From contig NMRB01000096.1 in NCBI GenBank assembly GCA_002633025.1, positions 177,849-241,848 of the forward strand: a DNA stretch of 64,000 nucleotides, read 5' to 3'. Below, one piece after another: positions 1 to 9,897 of the stretch (within the stretch, counting starts at the first letter, position 1; every line of letters begins with the position of its first letter). A program made the position numbers and the translations under genes. The DNA is from Notospermus geniculatus (taxonomy: Eukaryota > Nemertea > Pilidiophora > Heteronemertea > Lineidae). A model generated the notes under the pieces. It did no database searches. It saw only the letters and a list, made by a program, of their open reading frames with translations, and was not told where the DNA came from.

Positions 1-170
1 AAGAAAATTATCAAATCAGATAGAACTACACAGTTCTAGATTTTCAAACTCAGCAATAGTTTCCCCTACCCCCAAGTTTCAGTCACCAAATTTTTGTGGA
101 ATGGCTATGTTTACGAGGTGATTATAACTCTGTTTAACACTGATATCAACTTCAATTTATCATCTGCAGG

Positions 171-243
171 TCATAATCTATCGAAAAATCCTTGTAAGGC
201 TTTGCCACCTGAGATGGTACCCATATCTGGTCTGGCCCATTGA
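171..243 (-). CDS. Possible last exon of the left two-pass membrane gene
   Basis: A short stretch that aligns with the acceptor region of exon 4 in the right-hand paralogue (CTAAG plus ACGTTAG compared with CTAAG plus ACATTAG) is followed on the minus strand by an open frame of 23 codons ending in TGA at 171. The 73-base exon would keep the total coding length a multiple of three (171 residues). The peptide has no resemblance to the PPxY tail of the right copy, so either the tail was replaced or the true exon lies left of the window. Confidence 0.3.
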
Positions 244-256
244 CTAAGAACGTTAG

Positions 257-368
257 GGCCCATATTAACGCTAAAATGCATTTTAGTCCAGTACTTACAT
301 GCCTAGGCATGCAAGTGCTGGACTAAAATGCATTTTAGCGTTAAAACAGCTTTGAAAATATGGGCCTA
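257..368. repeat. Palindromic MITE-like element
   Basis: An inverted repeat of about 110 bases. The left arm carries GGGCCCATATTAACGCTAAA and the right arm the complement, meeting at a centre near ATGCCTAGGCATG. It lies in the last intron of the left two-pass membrane gene and is absent at the matching place in the right copy (near 7290), so it inserted after the duplication. Confidence 0.7.
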
Positions 369-593
369 GGTATTTAGTTGTAGAAACCACCAACGGCGGA
401 GATTAAAATCAGCCACACCAAAATGGATTTAAAGATCACAGGGTTGCCTCGTAAATATGTTTGGCGACACGGAAGCTGGAGATGGGACGGCACGGTCGAC
501 CGGTCCTGCTCAACTGCACCTTAAAAAATAGGTCAAATCCAGCTCAAGGTTAAAAATAGGTCAAGGTCAATGGACGAAGAGAAAAAAACTTAC

Positions 594-1971
594 GCCGGAG
601 GAACCTGACGTGACAGCGAATACCTTACGTTAGATGACGGCTCGTCTTGTGGTTGGTTCACGACACCGATAGGGTAGGGTAGGGTAGGGCAGGAAGGCTC
701 ACGAAATGGCGCCGGCCCTGCCACGTCAGCGGTTGTAACTGTTGTTGAAGTCTAAAACACACAATTTTAGTTCGCGGTTGATAACTTGGAACCCTATTCA
801 CTGCCTCAACAGGTGTCACTAGTGGTTAAATCTATGATTGAATAAGTGTTCGTTTTTTCCAAGACCAGAGGCGAGAATTGTTCAAAAGACCGTCCAGTCC
901 TAACATGGTTCCATGGGTAATATGGTAAATGTTAAATCTAAAACAAAACATGCTTTCAGGAGCATTTGCGAAAGTGTTACAGAAAGGCGGGATGTCCTGA
1001 CGATGTCCGCACGACAATGCAGACAAGTTGCCGAAGGTGTCGGGAAGTTCATTTCCGCGTCCAAATTTTTGGTCTCAATCAAAATTAGGATGCGGAAATT
1101 TCGCCCTCTCCCGGACGTGCGGAAATGCCGGGAACTGCTTAGGAATGATAAAGACAGTGAACGGAATCTTTCAAGAATATGCGGAGAGGTTGCTGAATGA
1201 ATGCAGATTTACTAAATTTGCGTTCCGCGCCCAAGTGGACAGTACTGTGAATGGGACAAGCTGTGTGGCAGCGCGCCATCTGACGGACACATGAGACGCA
1301 GTGGCCAATCGCAGCCATGGGTTCGTGGGAACGTCCGCGCCAAATGCTACTTACATGAGGTGTGTTTTTATTTTGTCCACAAAACCCCGCACAAATGCCG
1401 AAGGTCAGGGCAACAAGTAAGATCCCAACGACTAAGAGGATTGGCCCAATGACCACGTTTCTATCGCCGCTGCAAACAAGACAAAGTTAGTCGTTCAGTA
1501 CCGTACGCAATTCTTTCATAGAGGGGTGGCGTTGGCCATCTACAGCCGTTTGCAACCACGATTCCGTTCCGTTCCGTTCCGTACTTAATAACTACCCAGC
1601 CGATAATAGCACTGAGCAAAAATGTCCACAAGCCTGGCGGCGACAGGATTCACAACGTGACCTCATGGGTGGCACTCGGTCTCATTCCCCAGGTTTCAGC
1701 TATACACAGACAAGCCAGACAGTGCTGAAAATGAATAAGGGCCACCTTGTGAACCAAAAATCACAACTTAGGCCTACTCGTAGATCGGAGACATATATTA
1801 CCTGAAGGTCGAAGTGGCACCAAAATATATAAATACAGCTCCAAAAGCAGACAGTATGAACACCACGCAGGCGCCACACGCCGCCGATTTGCACACGTCG
1901 TCCTCCTGTCCCGCTGCTGGGGCAAGCTGGACAGTCTGTTGTTGTGATGGCGCGCGAGTCTCAACACTCAT
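594..1971 (-). CDS. Small two-pass membrane protein, left paralogue (three supported exons)
   Basis: Exons read 1971-1802, 1469-1355 and 751-594. All are bounded by GT-AG signals and their phases (2, 0, 2) match the right-hand paralogue at 7203-8655. The start codon at 1971 gives MSVETRAPSQQQ, as in the other copy (MSVQTHVPSQQQ). Exon 1 encodes a Gln/Ala-rich N-terminus, a Cys-rich patch and a first membrane segment (about residues 35-56). Exon 2 encodes a second one beginning VIGPILLVVGILLVAL and ending in a Cys-rich GFCGQNKNTP. Exon 3 is a Ser/Thr/Pro-rich tail. Intron 1 differs from the other copy: a donor 24 bases upstream of the homologous one must be used, because the frame meets TAA directly after it. 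Exon 4 is uncertain (see 171-243). I do not know the function; the shape suggests a small membrane adaptor. Confidence 0.7.
948..1235 (+). mobile_element. Truncated copy of the 848-bp TIR element found at 31841
   Basis: This stretch is nearly identical to the reverse complement of 31870-32170, including the run GAAAGGCGGGATGTCCTGAC and the end GCGTTCCGCG. Only the end at 1235 approaches the terminal repeat of the full element; the other end is internal. It sits in an intron of the left two-pass membrane gene and is absent from the right copy. Open frames inside it are short and look incidental. Confidence 0.75.
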
Positions 1972-2529
1972 GATGAATTCAGCGCTGCTTCAAACTTTTC
2001 TTCGAACTTGCACATGCAATCAGTCAATCGTCATTTATTCACGAGTCCTGTTTTGATCGGTACTAGAATCACATAGTTGAGTCCGTAGGCTACAGAAGCC
2101 ACTGGTCCATGAAAGGCTAAACTGGGTCAGTTTGACTGAAATAATGGAAGAAACAGCTGAAGTTTGGTAAATTTGACTGTAAAGACTGGCGCGTAAGCAA
2201 CGCGTCCGCAAGCATTCTACCAATTAGGGTGAGGCGGTAACCAATCTGAACGTCAGAGAACGATTTGTACCAGCATCGTAACTCTGACGTATATCGGACA
2301 GCGCCATATTGCACAGGGAACTACTTCGATGAAGATCAGTTCAAACGTGGCTCGACAAGACTGTTCAAACCCATCCATTTGAATGATCTAAGTCACCAAT
2401 TAGGCATTGTGAGTGTTGCTACATATATAATGAAATGGTCCATGGACCATGTGCTCACCGAGGTACATGTACATATCAGTTATGAGCAATCTGGGTCAAG
2501 TCATTCCCAAGTAGGACCTTGATGATTTG

Positions 2530-3322
2530 GAGGTTATGCCACCTTGCAGCCATTGGATGTCCGATCGGGCCGGAGGAACTTCACAGTCATGCACATAAAG
2601 GTCATCTGCAGGGTGCCCACATAGCACATTGGAGCGCTTTGGGTTAAGGCGTTCCTGAGTCACAGCACTTTGATGATTTTTGGGTTACGCCACCTGGTGG
2701 CCACGTTTGAAGTCAAATCAGACCGAAATTTGACGTGCATGTAAAGGTCATCTAGAGGGAGGTGCCTATCAAATTTGAGCACTCTGCGTCAAGCCGTTCC
2801 CGAGTAATAGCACTTAGTCGATTTTCAGGTTACGCCACCGGGTGGCCATTATACTGGATGTCCAATCGGGTCGAAACTTGGTATTTTTTAAGGTACCCCT
2901 CCAATGCATGTTTATACAAGATAAAGATATGAAGTCGCTCGGTGAAATAATGACAAACTGCTGTGGCAGGTTCGTACTTTAGTCGAACTTTGACCTCTGT
3001 GACCTTGAAAAGTAGGTCAAATCAAAACCCCGTTATATATGTTATGTATTCTTATTAGCTACACCTATGATAAAAATTTGGAGATGATCTAGTCATTAGT
3101 TCAGGAGTTACTGCACTTTTTGTGTTTTTGGTTTCTGCCACCTGGTGGCCAAGCGGAGAGTCGAATCGGACCGAAGCTTGGTGTTGTGGGTCATCTGACC
3201 TAGGGATATATATGTACCAAGTTTCAGATCAATAGCTCCAGCGGTTACGAAACTAACGTGGCCTGCTAACGGACAACGACGGACACACCACCATCGTAAT
3301 ACTCACCCCGGTGAGCTAAAAC
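2530..3322. repeat. Interspersed element with internal 147-bp period
   Basis: The phrase GTTACGCCACCTGGTGGCCA or close variants recurs near 2533, 2682, 2828 and 3130, a period of about 147 bases with one double step. Each is followed by a similar text (aatcggaccgaaacttgg). The block ends at ACTCACCCCGGTGAGCTAAA, an inverted-repeat-like terminus. It is missing from the right copy of the duplication, so it is a later insertion. No long open frame. Confidence 0.6.
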
Positions 3323-4238
3323 ATAAATATATCGTTTATTAAATTATAATGTTTGGCTTGTCATAGACCTCAGAAACAGTTTCCTTTGATCCATTATTCT
3401 TCTGATGCCACTGGGCAATGAATAAACATGCACTCGATCTGCGACCGAATTAGACTGGCCCCTGCCTTCGAAGATCCGCTCTACGTATTAGCAAGAGTAA
3501 ATTTACTCTGATTAAACTGGTACCCGCTCTTCTTGGCAGCTTGCATTCGAAGACAGGTGAAAGTGCCCAACAGTTATGAATAGACAACAACTCTAATTAG
3601 GACAGTGTTCGGTCTACTATACGTACCTGTATATGCAGACGTTACGACGGCAGAGAACCAGTGTACTCCCAATGCGGTTGATGAAACTGGCTCCCGAACA
3701 CTCGATCGGAGATGGACGATCGGGGGAGGGGGGCTTTAGATGAGGCCTTTGGCAGGGATTTGGGGTAAGTGGAATGAGTTGCGAGTTAAGAGACATGTCT
3801 TCACAAGACAAATAGTAAACTATAACTCACCCGAAGACGGGATAATATCATACAGGACATGAGGTTCAGACGAGCTCAATGTTGCGCAGCCATTGATTTT
3901 AAAAACAGTGTTGCAGCCATCTGTTGTTCAATAAAATAACTATCCAATGCATGAGCGGGAAAAATGGAAATGTTGGCGGGAAATCTAGGATCTATTGTAG
4001 AACTGACGACAAGATAGATTTGATGAGTTCCCGAAGCAATTTGAGAAGTTTATTACATATTTATAATGAAAAATACATCATCTTCGAAAGATTTTTAAAA
4101 AATGTCCTCCCGACAGGTATACTCTATGATGCATTAATTGATGGATTTACATTTGCAAGGTGCTCGATGACCTGGTTTCTTATACAATGTACAAGCATTT
4201 AATTATAGATAAATGCCGAAAGTAGGCCTATCTTTGAC
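3323..4238. other. Duplicated non-coding stretch
   Basis: This matches about 9120-9828 in the right copy of the duplication. Open frames here are not conserved in frame between the two copies, so I see no gene in it. Confidence 0.6.
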
Positions 4239-4331
4239 TTACATGTAAGAATGTGACCATCGGCGTCACTTGATGTGCCGAACATCTTGAGTTGTCCTAA
4301 GTTGTTCACTGAACAAGGACAACGATCCGAG
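4239..4331 (-). pseudogene. Fragment of the last exon of the disordered-protein gene
   Basis: This is homologous to the last coding exon at 9829-9940 (shared texts include TATCTTTGACTTA and AATGTGACCATC). The copy has insertions and deletions, has lost the matching frame, and its homology stops at GATCCGAG. It was carried along at the edge of the segmental duplication and has no upstream exons beside it. Confidence 0.7.
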
Positions 4332-5105
4332 TATGTGAGTCATACCCAAGATGAATGTGCAAAACCTATATTTTTATAAATACCGGTAAAAACCGTTTGT
4401 TAAGGTGAAGGGATACCAGATCAGCACAGCCCTAGTGGCGGTCTCAGAACTACATGTAAACTATTGTGCGGCAGCTCATTATAGCACCCCAATCGACGTC
4501 ATCTTCGGAGGTACTCGGCTACATTCGGGCGGCCATCGTAACCTACCTCGACTGTATATAGGAGCCTCGGCGTAGTAATCATCTCGCAAATCACGAGATA
4601 ATTCAGTGATTCGCCGCAGTGAGTGGGTCGTCTGCGACATTGACCGTAACCTTCCGCACTTGATGATATAGTGCAGACCAATGCTGATACTTTTTCACGT
4701 ATAAATGTGTTCTTTGCGCATTATATCGGTGGGATAATTTTATTTATTGTAGAATCTGAAGTTATTCAGTGGATTAAGGCACATTTTAGGCAGTGATAAC
4801 ACCGAGGATGGACAACGTTACAATGTCGAAACAAAATGGCCGACCAGCCTTCACTTCACCACTTGAGAAGTTCAACCTGCTGCTATAGCGTGAGTGACCC
4901 TTCATCAGGTAAGGTAACATGCTTCAACTCATTTTTCTATGTGTAGCAACACTCACAATCCCTAATTGGTAACTTTGATCATTCAGATCGATAGATTTGA
5001 ACAGTCTTGTCGAGCATGACCGAAGAAGTAGATCCCGGAGCAATATGGCGCTGGTTGATATACATCAGAGATACGATGTTGGCACGAATCGTTCTCTGAC
5101 GTTCA

Positions 5106-6261
5106 GGGGCCATATTCATAAAACGCCTCTAAGCCTAGTTGACAACTAAATTGGCCTGTAGTTGGCTACTATCCCTAGTTGACTTCCAAGTGTTATTCAT
5201 AAAATGTTTCTAGGCCTAGTTGTATGCTAGGTTGGCTGCTAAAGTTAGAGGTGATCTGGGGTACCTCTAAGTCACTAGTTGCCAACTATTTCATTTTCCT
5301 GCTTAGGAAACATGGCATGGAGGGTCCTTGAGTTTGCGGAAATTGGCGAGATGTACCGTGCTTAGCATCGAGCACGACTATTTAGAGACCGCCGGAACCC
5401 TATATCTTCAGCGAATCTAAGATACATATTCTCACGGGAAGGAATAATGTTCATCACGGACTTAGTTACCCCAGATATCGAGCATCCAACGAGACGAAAC
5501 AAGGCTCTTCTTCCTGATCAGCAAGTCTTCGGTGACCTGCAATATTACACGTCATCGGGAACATTTCATATTGTTGGAGAGCCATAACCCATCATGTTTC
5601 AAATGCAATGACGTAGGCCTACATTAGATGATAAGAGGTCGACCTCAACATCAAACTTGAAAATGATATCACCCATACTTATGTTATTGAGGATGCCCAT
5701 TTCGATTATTCAATGATCAGCATCATGGTGTGACATATGACAAAATTTCCATTCTTATCTAATGAACCTAAGGGTTCATATACCGTATGACATTTTCAAT
5801 CTCCTCTTGTTGTTAATGGAACGATAAAATGGCAATGAGAACATCCACAATAATGACCAACAATATCAAATTAGAATCATTGATATTTGAAGGAGCCTAC
5901 ATAAGTCAAACTACACTACAATTCAAAGTAAAAGCATTTACTAGCTTTTATAAATATCAGCCATAGCCCACAATGCATAAAACATCATCCCCTACAGAAC
6001 CTATGACCTTAGTGTCCCCAAAGTAAACACTCAGCCCATTGAAATTGAAACTGACATCTTGTGGTTTTTGTGGTTTGGCCGTCTCCCCACATTCTAGTTC
6101 ACAACTATTATTTTCTAGTTGGCAACTAGTTAGCAGGGTTCCTAGTGCCGTTTTATGAATAGAAAATTAGATGTCAACTAACAAGAAGGCAACTAGTGAG
6201 TTAGAAGCCAACTATCCCCTAGTTGGCAACTATTTTAGCAGCCTTTTATGAATATGGCCCC
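5106..6261. mobile_element. Non-autonomous DNA transposon with ATTCATAAAA-type ends
   Basis: Terminal inverted repeats of about 21 bases: GGGGCCATATTCATAAAACG at the left and its complement ending at 6261. Subterminal regions at both ends repeat variants of CTAGTTGGCAACTA. Internal frames are short, so no transposase is visible. The end sequence resembles the hairpin elements at 48753 and 54504. Confidence 0.75.
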
Positions 6262-6593
6262 AGATTGATAGCACCCCATCACCTGATCTCGGTTCACTGC
6301 CCATTACTACAACCCATTCCTAAACTCGAGCCAAGAATGTTTAGGAGTTGTTGGCCGATGATCGAGGCATGTGAAATCGATTGCAGACAAATAAAAAATG
6401 CGTGACGAGTGGTAAACTTTGAAACGGACTCTACTAACTAGGCGGGAAAGGACTTAATTTGAATAACAATCATGCATTGATCGACTGAGCCGCAATCACC
6501 CGCTTTTCCTGCGATTTTCGGTTTTGTTTTGCACTTAATTGGTTGAGGATTTACATGAAGTATCGGTTTTACCTGATAGTAAACTTAGTTCCC

Positions 6594-6721
6594 CAGGTGC
6601 CTATAGAGAGATTTTGGTGATATCCGAGTGAAATCTTCCCGTGAGCCAAAAAATGTGAATCAAGGCATTTTTAACGGGTAACTGAAACAATTTTTTTGAG
6701 AAAACTCTCTATAGGCACCTG
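6594..6721. repeat. Hairpin MITE-like element
   Basis: CAGGTGCCTATAGAGAG at 6594 is matched by its exact complement ending at 6721, giving a 128-base inverted repeat with a poorly paired middle. Confidence 0.6.
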
Positions 6722-7202
6722 CAGACTACCTGTCTTTAGGTAATGGTATAATCCGTAGCCGCGTAGTCGGTACCCACGAGTCAGAATTTCGTCCCGAAAA
6801 TGAAATTTTTGGGGTCTAATTAAAAGTTAATTAATACCATTACTACTAACCCAAATCCACATTTTTTTTATCAGAATGTACGGAGGAGGGTCTATACTTA
6901 AATAATAAACTCCGTTAAATAGATTACTTTTGGTCATAGAAAAGATATCGAGTTTTCAATGTTGTGCGTGCATTATTTTTTCCTTAGGTATCCCTTCACC
7001 TTAATCTCTGCATTTTTGTTCAAGCATTTGCCGGATTTCTGAGGAGAATCAGTAACAGTCATTCTATCCTCCTGTAGGCTGAATTTCGACCCCTCACTTG
7101 CTTATGATAATGGCACCGCAAATACATTATACATGTACCTCACTGACATGTTAATCTCATCTTCATCCGTGAAGATACTAACTGAAGTCTACTCCCGACC
7201 GC

Positions 7203-8655
7203 CTACTTCGCCATAACGTCTGCATACGACGGTGGAGGTGCTGACGGGGTCTCCCCGCCCTGGTAGGGTGGCTGTGAGCTAAGGAAAGAACATTAGGTAG
7301 TTGTAGAAATCACCAGCGGCCGAGATAAAAATCAGCCACATCAAAGTGGATTTAATGATCACATTGAGATGTACATTTGAGATTCAGCTCAGTCTTTTCT
7401 GTAGCATCTTGACATATCAAGGCCTACGGTCACTCCGCCCTTCGAACTACGCTCTCTTCGTGGATTGAGCGAGAGTAGGAGTGATAGGAACCCTTGTCAG
7501 GGCAAGATGTTCTGTAGTCTCTTGCAAGAAAGTGCCTGCCTGAAGAAGACCCCGGTTGGGGTCGAAAATTTGCAAAATTCTTGGAGAGACGACTTCTGTT
7601 AATGATTTAATCATCCAAGGTTGCCTGGTAAATATTTGGGACACGGAGCTGGAGATGGGACGACACAACTACACGCTTAAAAATAGGTCATATCAAGCTG
7701 GCGATTAAAAATTAGGTCAAATCCAGCTGAAGGTCAATGTACGAAGAGAAATAAACTTACGTCGGAGGAGCCTGAGGTGAAGGCGAGTACCTTACGTTTG
7801 ATGATGGCACGCCTAGTGGTTGGTTTACGACACCGATAGGGTAGGAAGGCTCGCCAAACGACGCCCCTGCCACGCCAGCGTAGGTAATGGTTGTACCCGA
7901 GGTGGTAACTGTTGTCGAAGTCTAAAAAAACCGATTAGTATGCAGTTGATAATCAGATAATCAGTATGTTGTAGTCACTTTAAGAAATAGGCCCTGCGGA
8001 TGGGACAGTTTCAAGCGGGAAGACTGACGTCTGTGTGGCAGCGCCTTGTGACGGACAGATGACACGAGAGTGGTCTGCAGTCTAGCCATGGTTCGTGGAA
8101 ATGACGCCGAGTGGTCTGCAGTCTAGCCATGGTTCGTGGAAACGACGCCGAATGCTACTTACAACAGGTGTGTTTTTGTTCTTTCCACAATATCTTGCAC
8201 AAATGATGATGCCGACGACGACAATTAAAAACCCAAAGACTATCAAGATAGGCCCAATGACCCGCTCTGTGGCATACTTGCTGCAAAAGACAAAGTTTCG
8301 TTAAGAACCGTGGTACGCGGTTCTTTCAGAGCGAAATTAAGTGACGTCGGCCATCTGCAGAATGACAATTAATTCGATAATGGTCCATATGCATAAAAAA
8401 ACAATGGCAAGCAAAAATATCCAAAATCACAACTTACTCGTAGAAAAAATGATCTGGATCATCGCCGATTGTAGATATATAGGACCTGAGGGTCACGATG
8501 AGACCAGCAAACATAAATACAGGTCCTAAAACAGAGGGCAGGATCATCATGCAGCAAACAAACGCCGATCGACCACAGCACTGGTCCTCCTGTCCCCCTC
8601 CTGGGGCAAACTGGACAGTCTGTTGTTGTGATGGCACGTGAGTCTGAACACTCAT
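7203..8655 (-). CDS. Small two-pass membrane protein with PPxY tail, right paralogue
   Basis: Four exons: 8655-8438, 8280-8163, 7921-7761 and 7278-7203. All have GT-AG borders, and the phases (2, 0, 2) add to 573 coding bases, 190 residues plus TAG. The protein starts MSVQTHVPSQQQ, has a Cys-rich juxtamembrane patch and a first hydrophobic segment (about residues 34-56). A second segment, in exon 2, begins VIGPILIVFGFLIVVV and is followed by ARYCGKNKN. The tail is rich in Thr, Ser and Pro and ends with PPYQ and PPPSYADVMAK. PPSY fits the PPxY motif, a known ligand of WW domains such as those of NEDD4-type ligases, so an adaptor role is plausible but inferred. It reads toward the left paralogue; both are on the minus strand. 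I cannot place it in a named family. Confidence 0.75.
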
Positions 8656-9897
8656 GATGAATTCAGCGCTGCTTCCCTTCCAACTTGCAGAGTAAGTTAA
8701 TCATCATTTATTGGCGAGTCCTGTTTTGATCCGCACTGAAACCACAGTTGAGAGTCAGTAGTCTACAAAAGTCACTGGTCCATGATAGGTTAATTAAATT
8801 GCATCAGTTTGACTGAAATAATGGAAGAAACGGCTGAAGTTTGGTAAATATGACTGAAAGGAGTCTTGCCAAATGACAGGCCTCGTGTTTTAGTTAATAT
8901 ACTAGTATATGGTGGCTCTTGTATATTGCGGATCCTTTATCATTCAGATAAACAGGCCAGACAGCCTCCAGCACGTTAATTGCCACTAATGCCGATGACC
9001 TGAAAATAATGGGGAGTATACGAGTATTCCAAAAAGGCCAAACATCCTCAAAAGGTTAGATCTAATTTTTGGTGCTAGGACTACGCGACCCCTACGCGAC
9101 ATTTTAAAATTCCAGGGCATTTGTTTGGGCCTACATCAAGTGTTTGTTGGTTCAGAAATAGAGGACTCTGCGCCCGAATTAGACGGGTCCCCTGCCCTCG
9201 ACGACGTCCGCTATACGTATTTGCAGACGTTACGCCGGCAAAGGACTAGTCTATTCCAGAATACGGCTGATGAAAATGCCTCACACTCGATGGGAGATGC
9301 AGATCGAGGTGCGTCTTTGGAATAGGCCTTTGGCAGAGGATTTCAAGGACTATTTGGGGTAAGTGGAATGAGATGCCAGTGAAAAGACATGTCTTCACAA
9401 TATGCAGACAAATAGCAAACTACAACTCACCCGAAGACGGGATAAAATCATACGGGACACACCGAGGTTCAGACGAGCTCAAGTAGCGCGCAGCCATTGA
9501 CTAATAGTCTTGCTGCCATCTGTAGTTGAATAAAATAACTATCCAATGCATGAGCGGGAAAAACGGAAATGTTGGCGGGAAATCTAGGATAGTAGAACTG
9601 ACGACAAGATAGATTTGATGATTTCGAAGCAATTTGAGAAGTTTATTTTATGATTTATAATGAAAAATACATCATCTTAAAAGATAAAAAAATGTCCTCC
9701 CGACAGGTATGCTCTATGATGCATTAACTGATGAATTAACATTTGCAAGGTGCTCGATGACCTGGTTTCTTTTACGATACACAAGCCTTTAATTAAAGAT
9801 AAATGCCGAAAGTAAGCCTATCTTTGACTTAGAAAAATGTGACCATCGCGTCGCTTGATACGCCGTACATTAAGTTGTCCTTGTTGACGATCCGAGG
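7290..9897. repeat. Segmental duplication, right copy (pairs with 370-4331)
   Basis: This is the partner of the left copy and the version with fewer insertions. It holds the complete two-pass membrane gene except its last exon, the upstream flank, and the functional last exon of the disordered-protein gene. A small direct repeat (GAGTGGTCTGCAGTCTAGCC twice, near 8068 and 8108) lies just beside exon 2. Confidence 0.85.
8656..9828. other. Intergenic stretch inside the duplication
   Basis: No gene is visible. It should contain the promoter of the two-pass membrane gene (minus strand, start at 8655) and the 3' flank of the disordered-protein gene (stop at 9829). The matching left region is 1972-4238. 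Confidence 0.5.

Larger units (their letters stand above)
370..4331. repeat. Segmental duplication, left copy (pairs with 7290-9897)
   Basis: Sequence from about 370 to 4331 matches about 7290 to 9897 in the same orientation. Matching landmarks are the exon 3 pair (594-751 and 7761-7921), the exon 2 pair (1355-1469 and 8163-8280), the exon 1 pair (ending at 1971 and 8655), the shared GAAGACGGGATAA block (3834 and 9434), and the shared end GATCCGAG (4331 and 9897). The left copy is longer because it holds inserted elements at 257-368, 948-1235 and about 2530-3320. Confidence 0.85.

Noticed and set aside
650-700. Interstitial telomeric repeat (TAGGG units)
   Set aside because: Five-base units, only four copies, and lying inside a coding exon whose frame they preserve; animal telomeres are normally TTAGGG.
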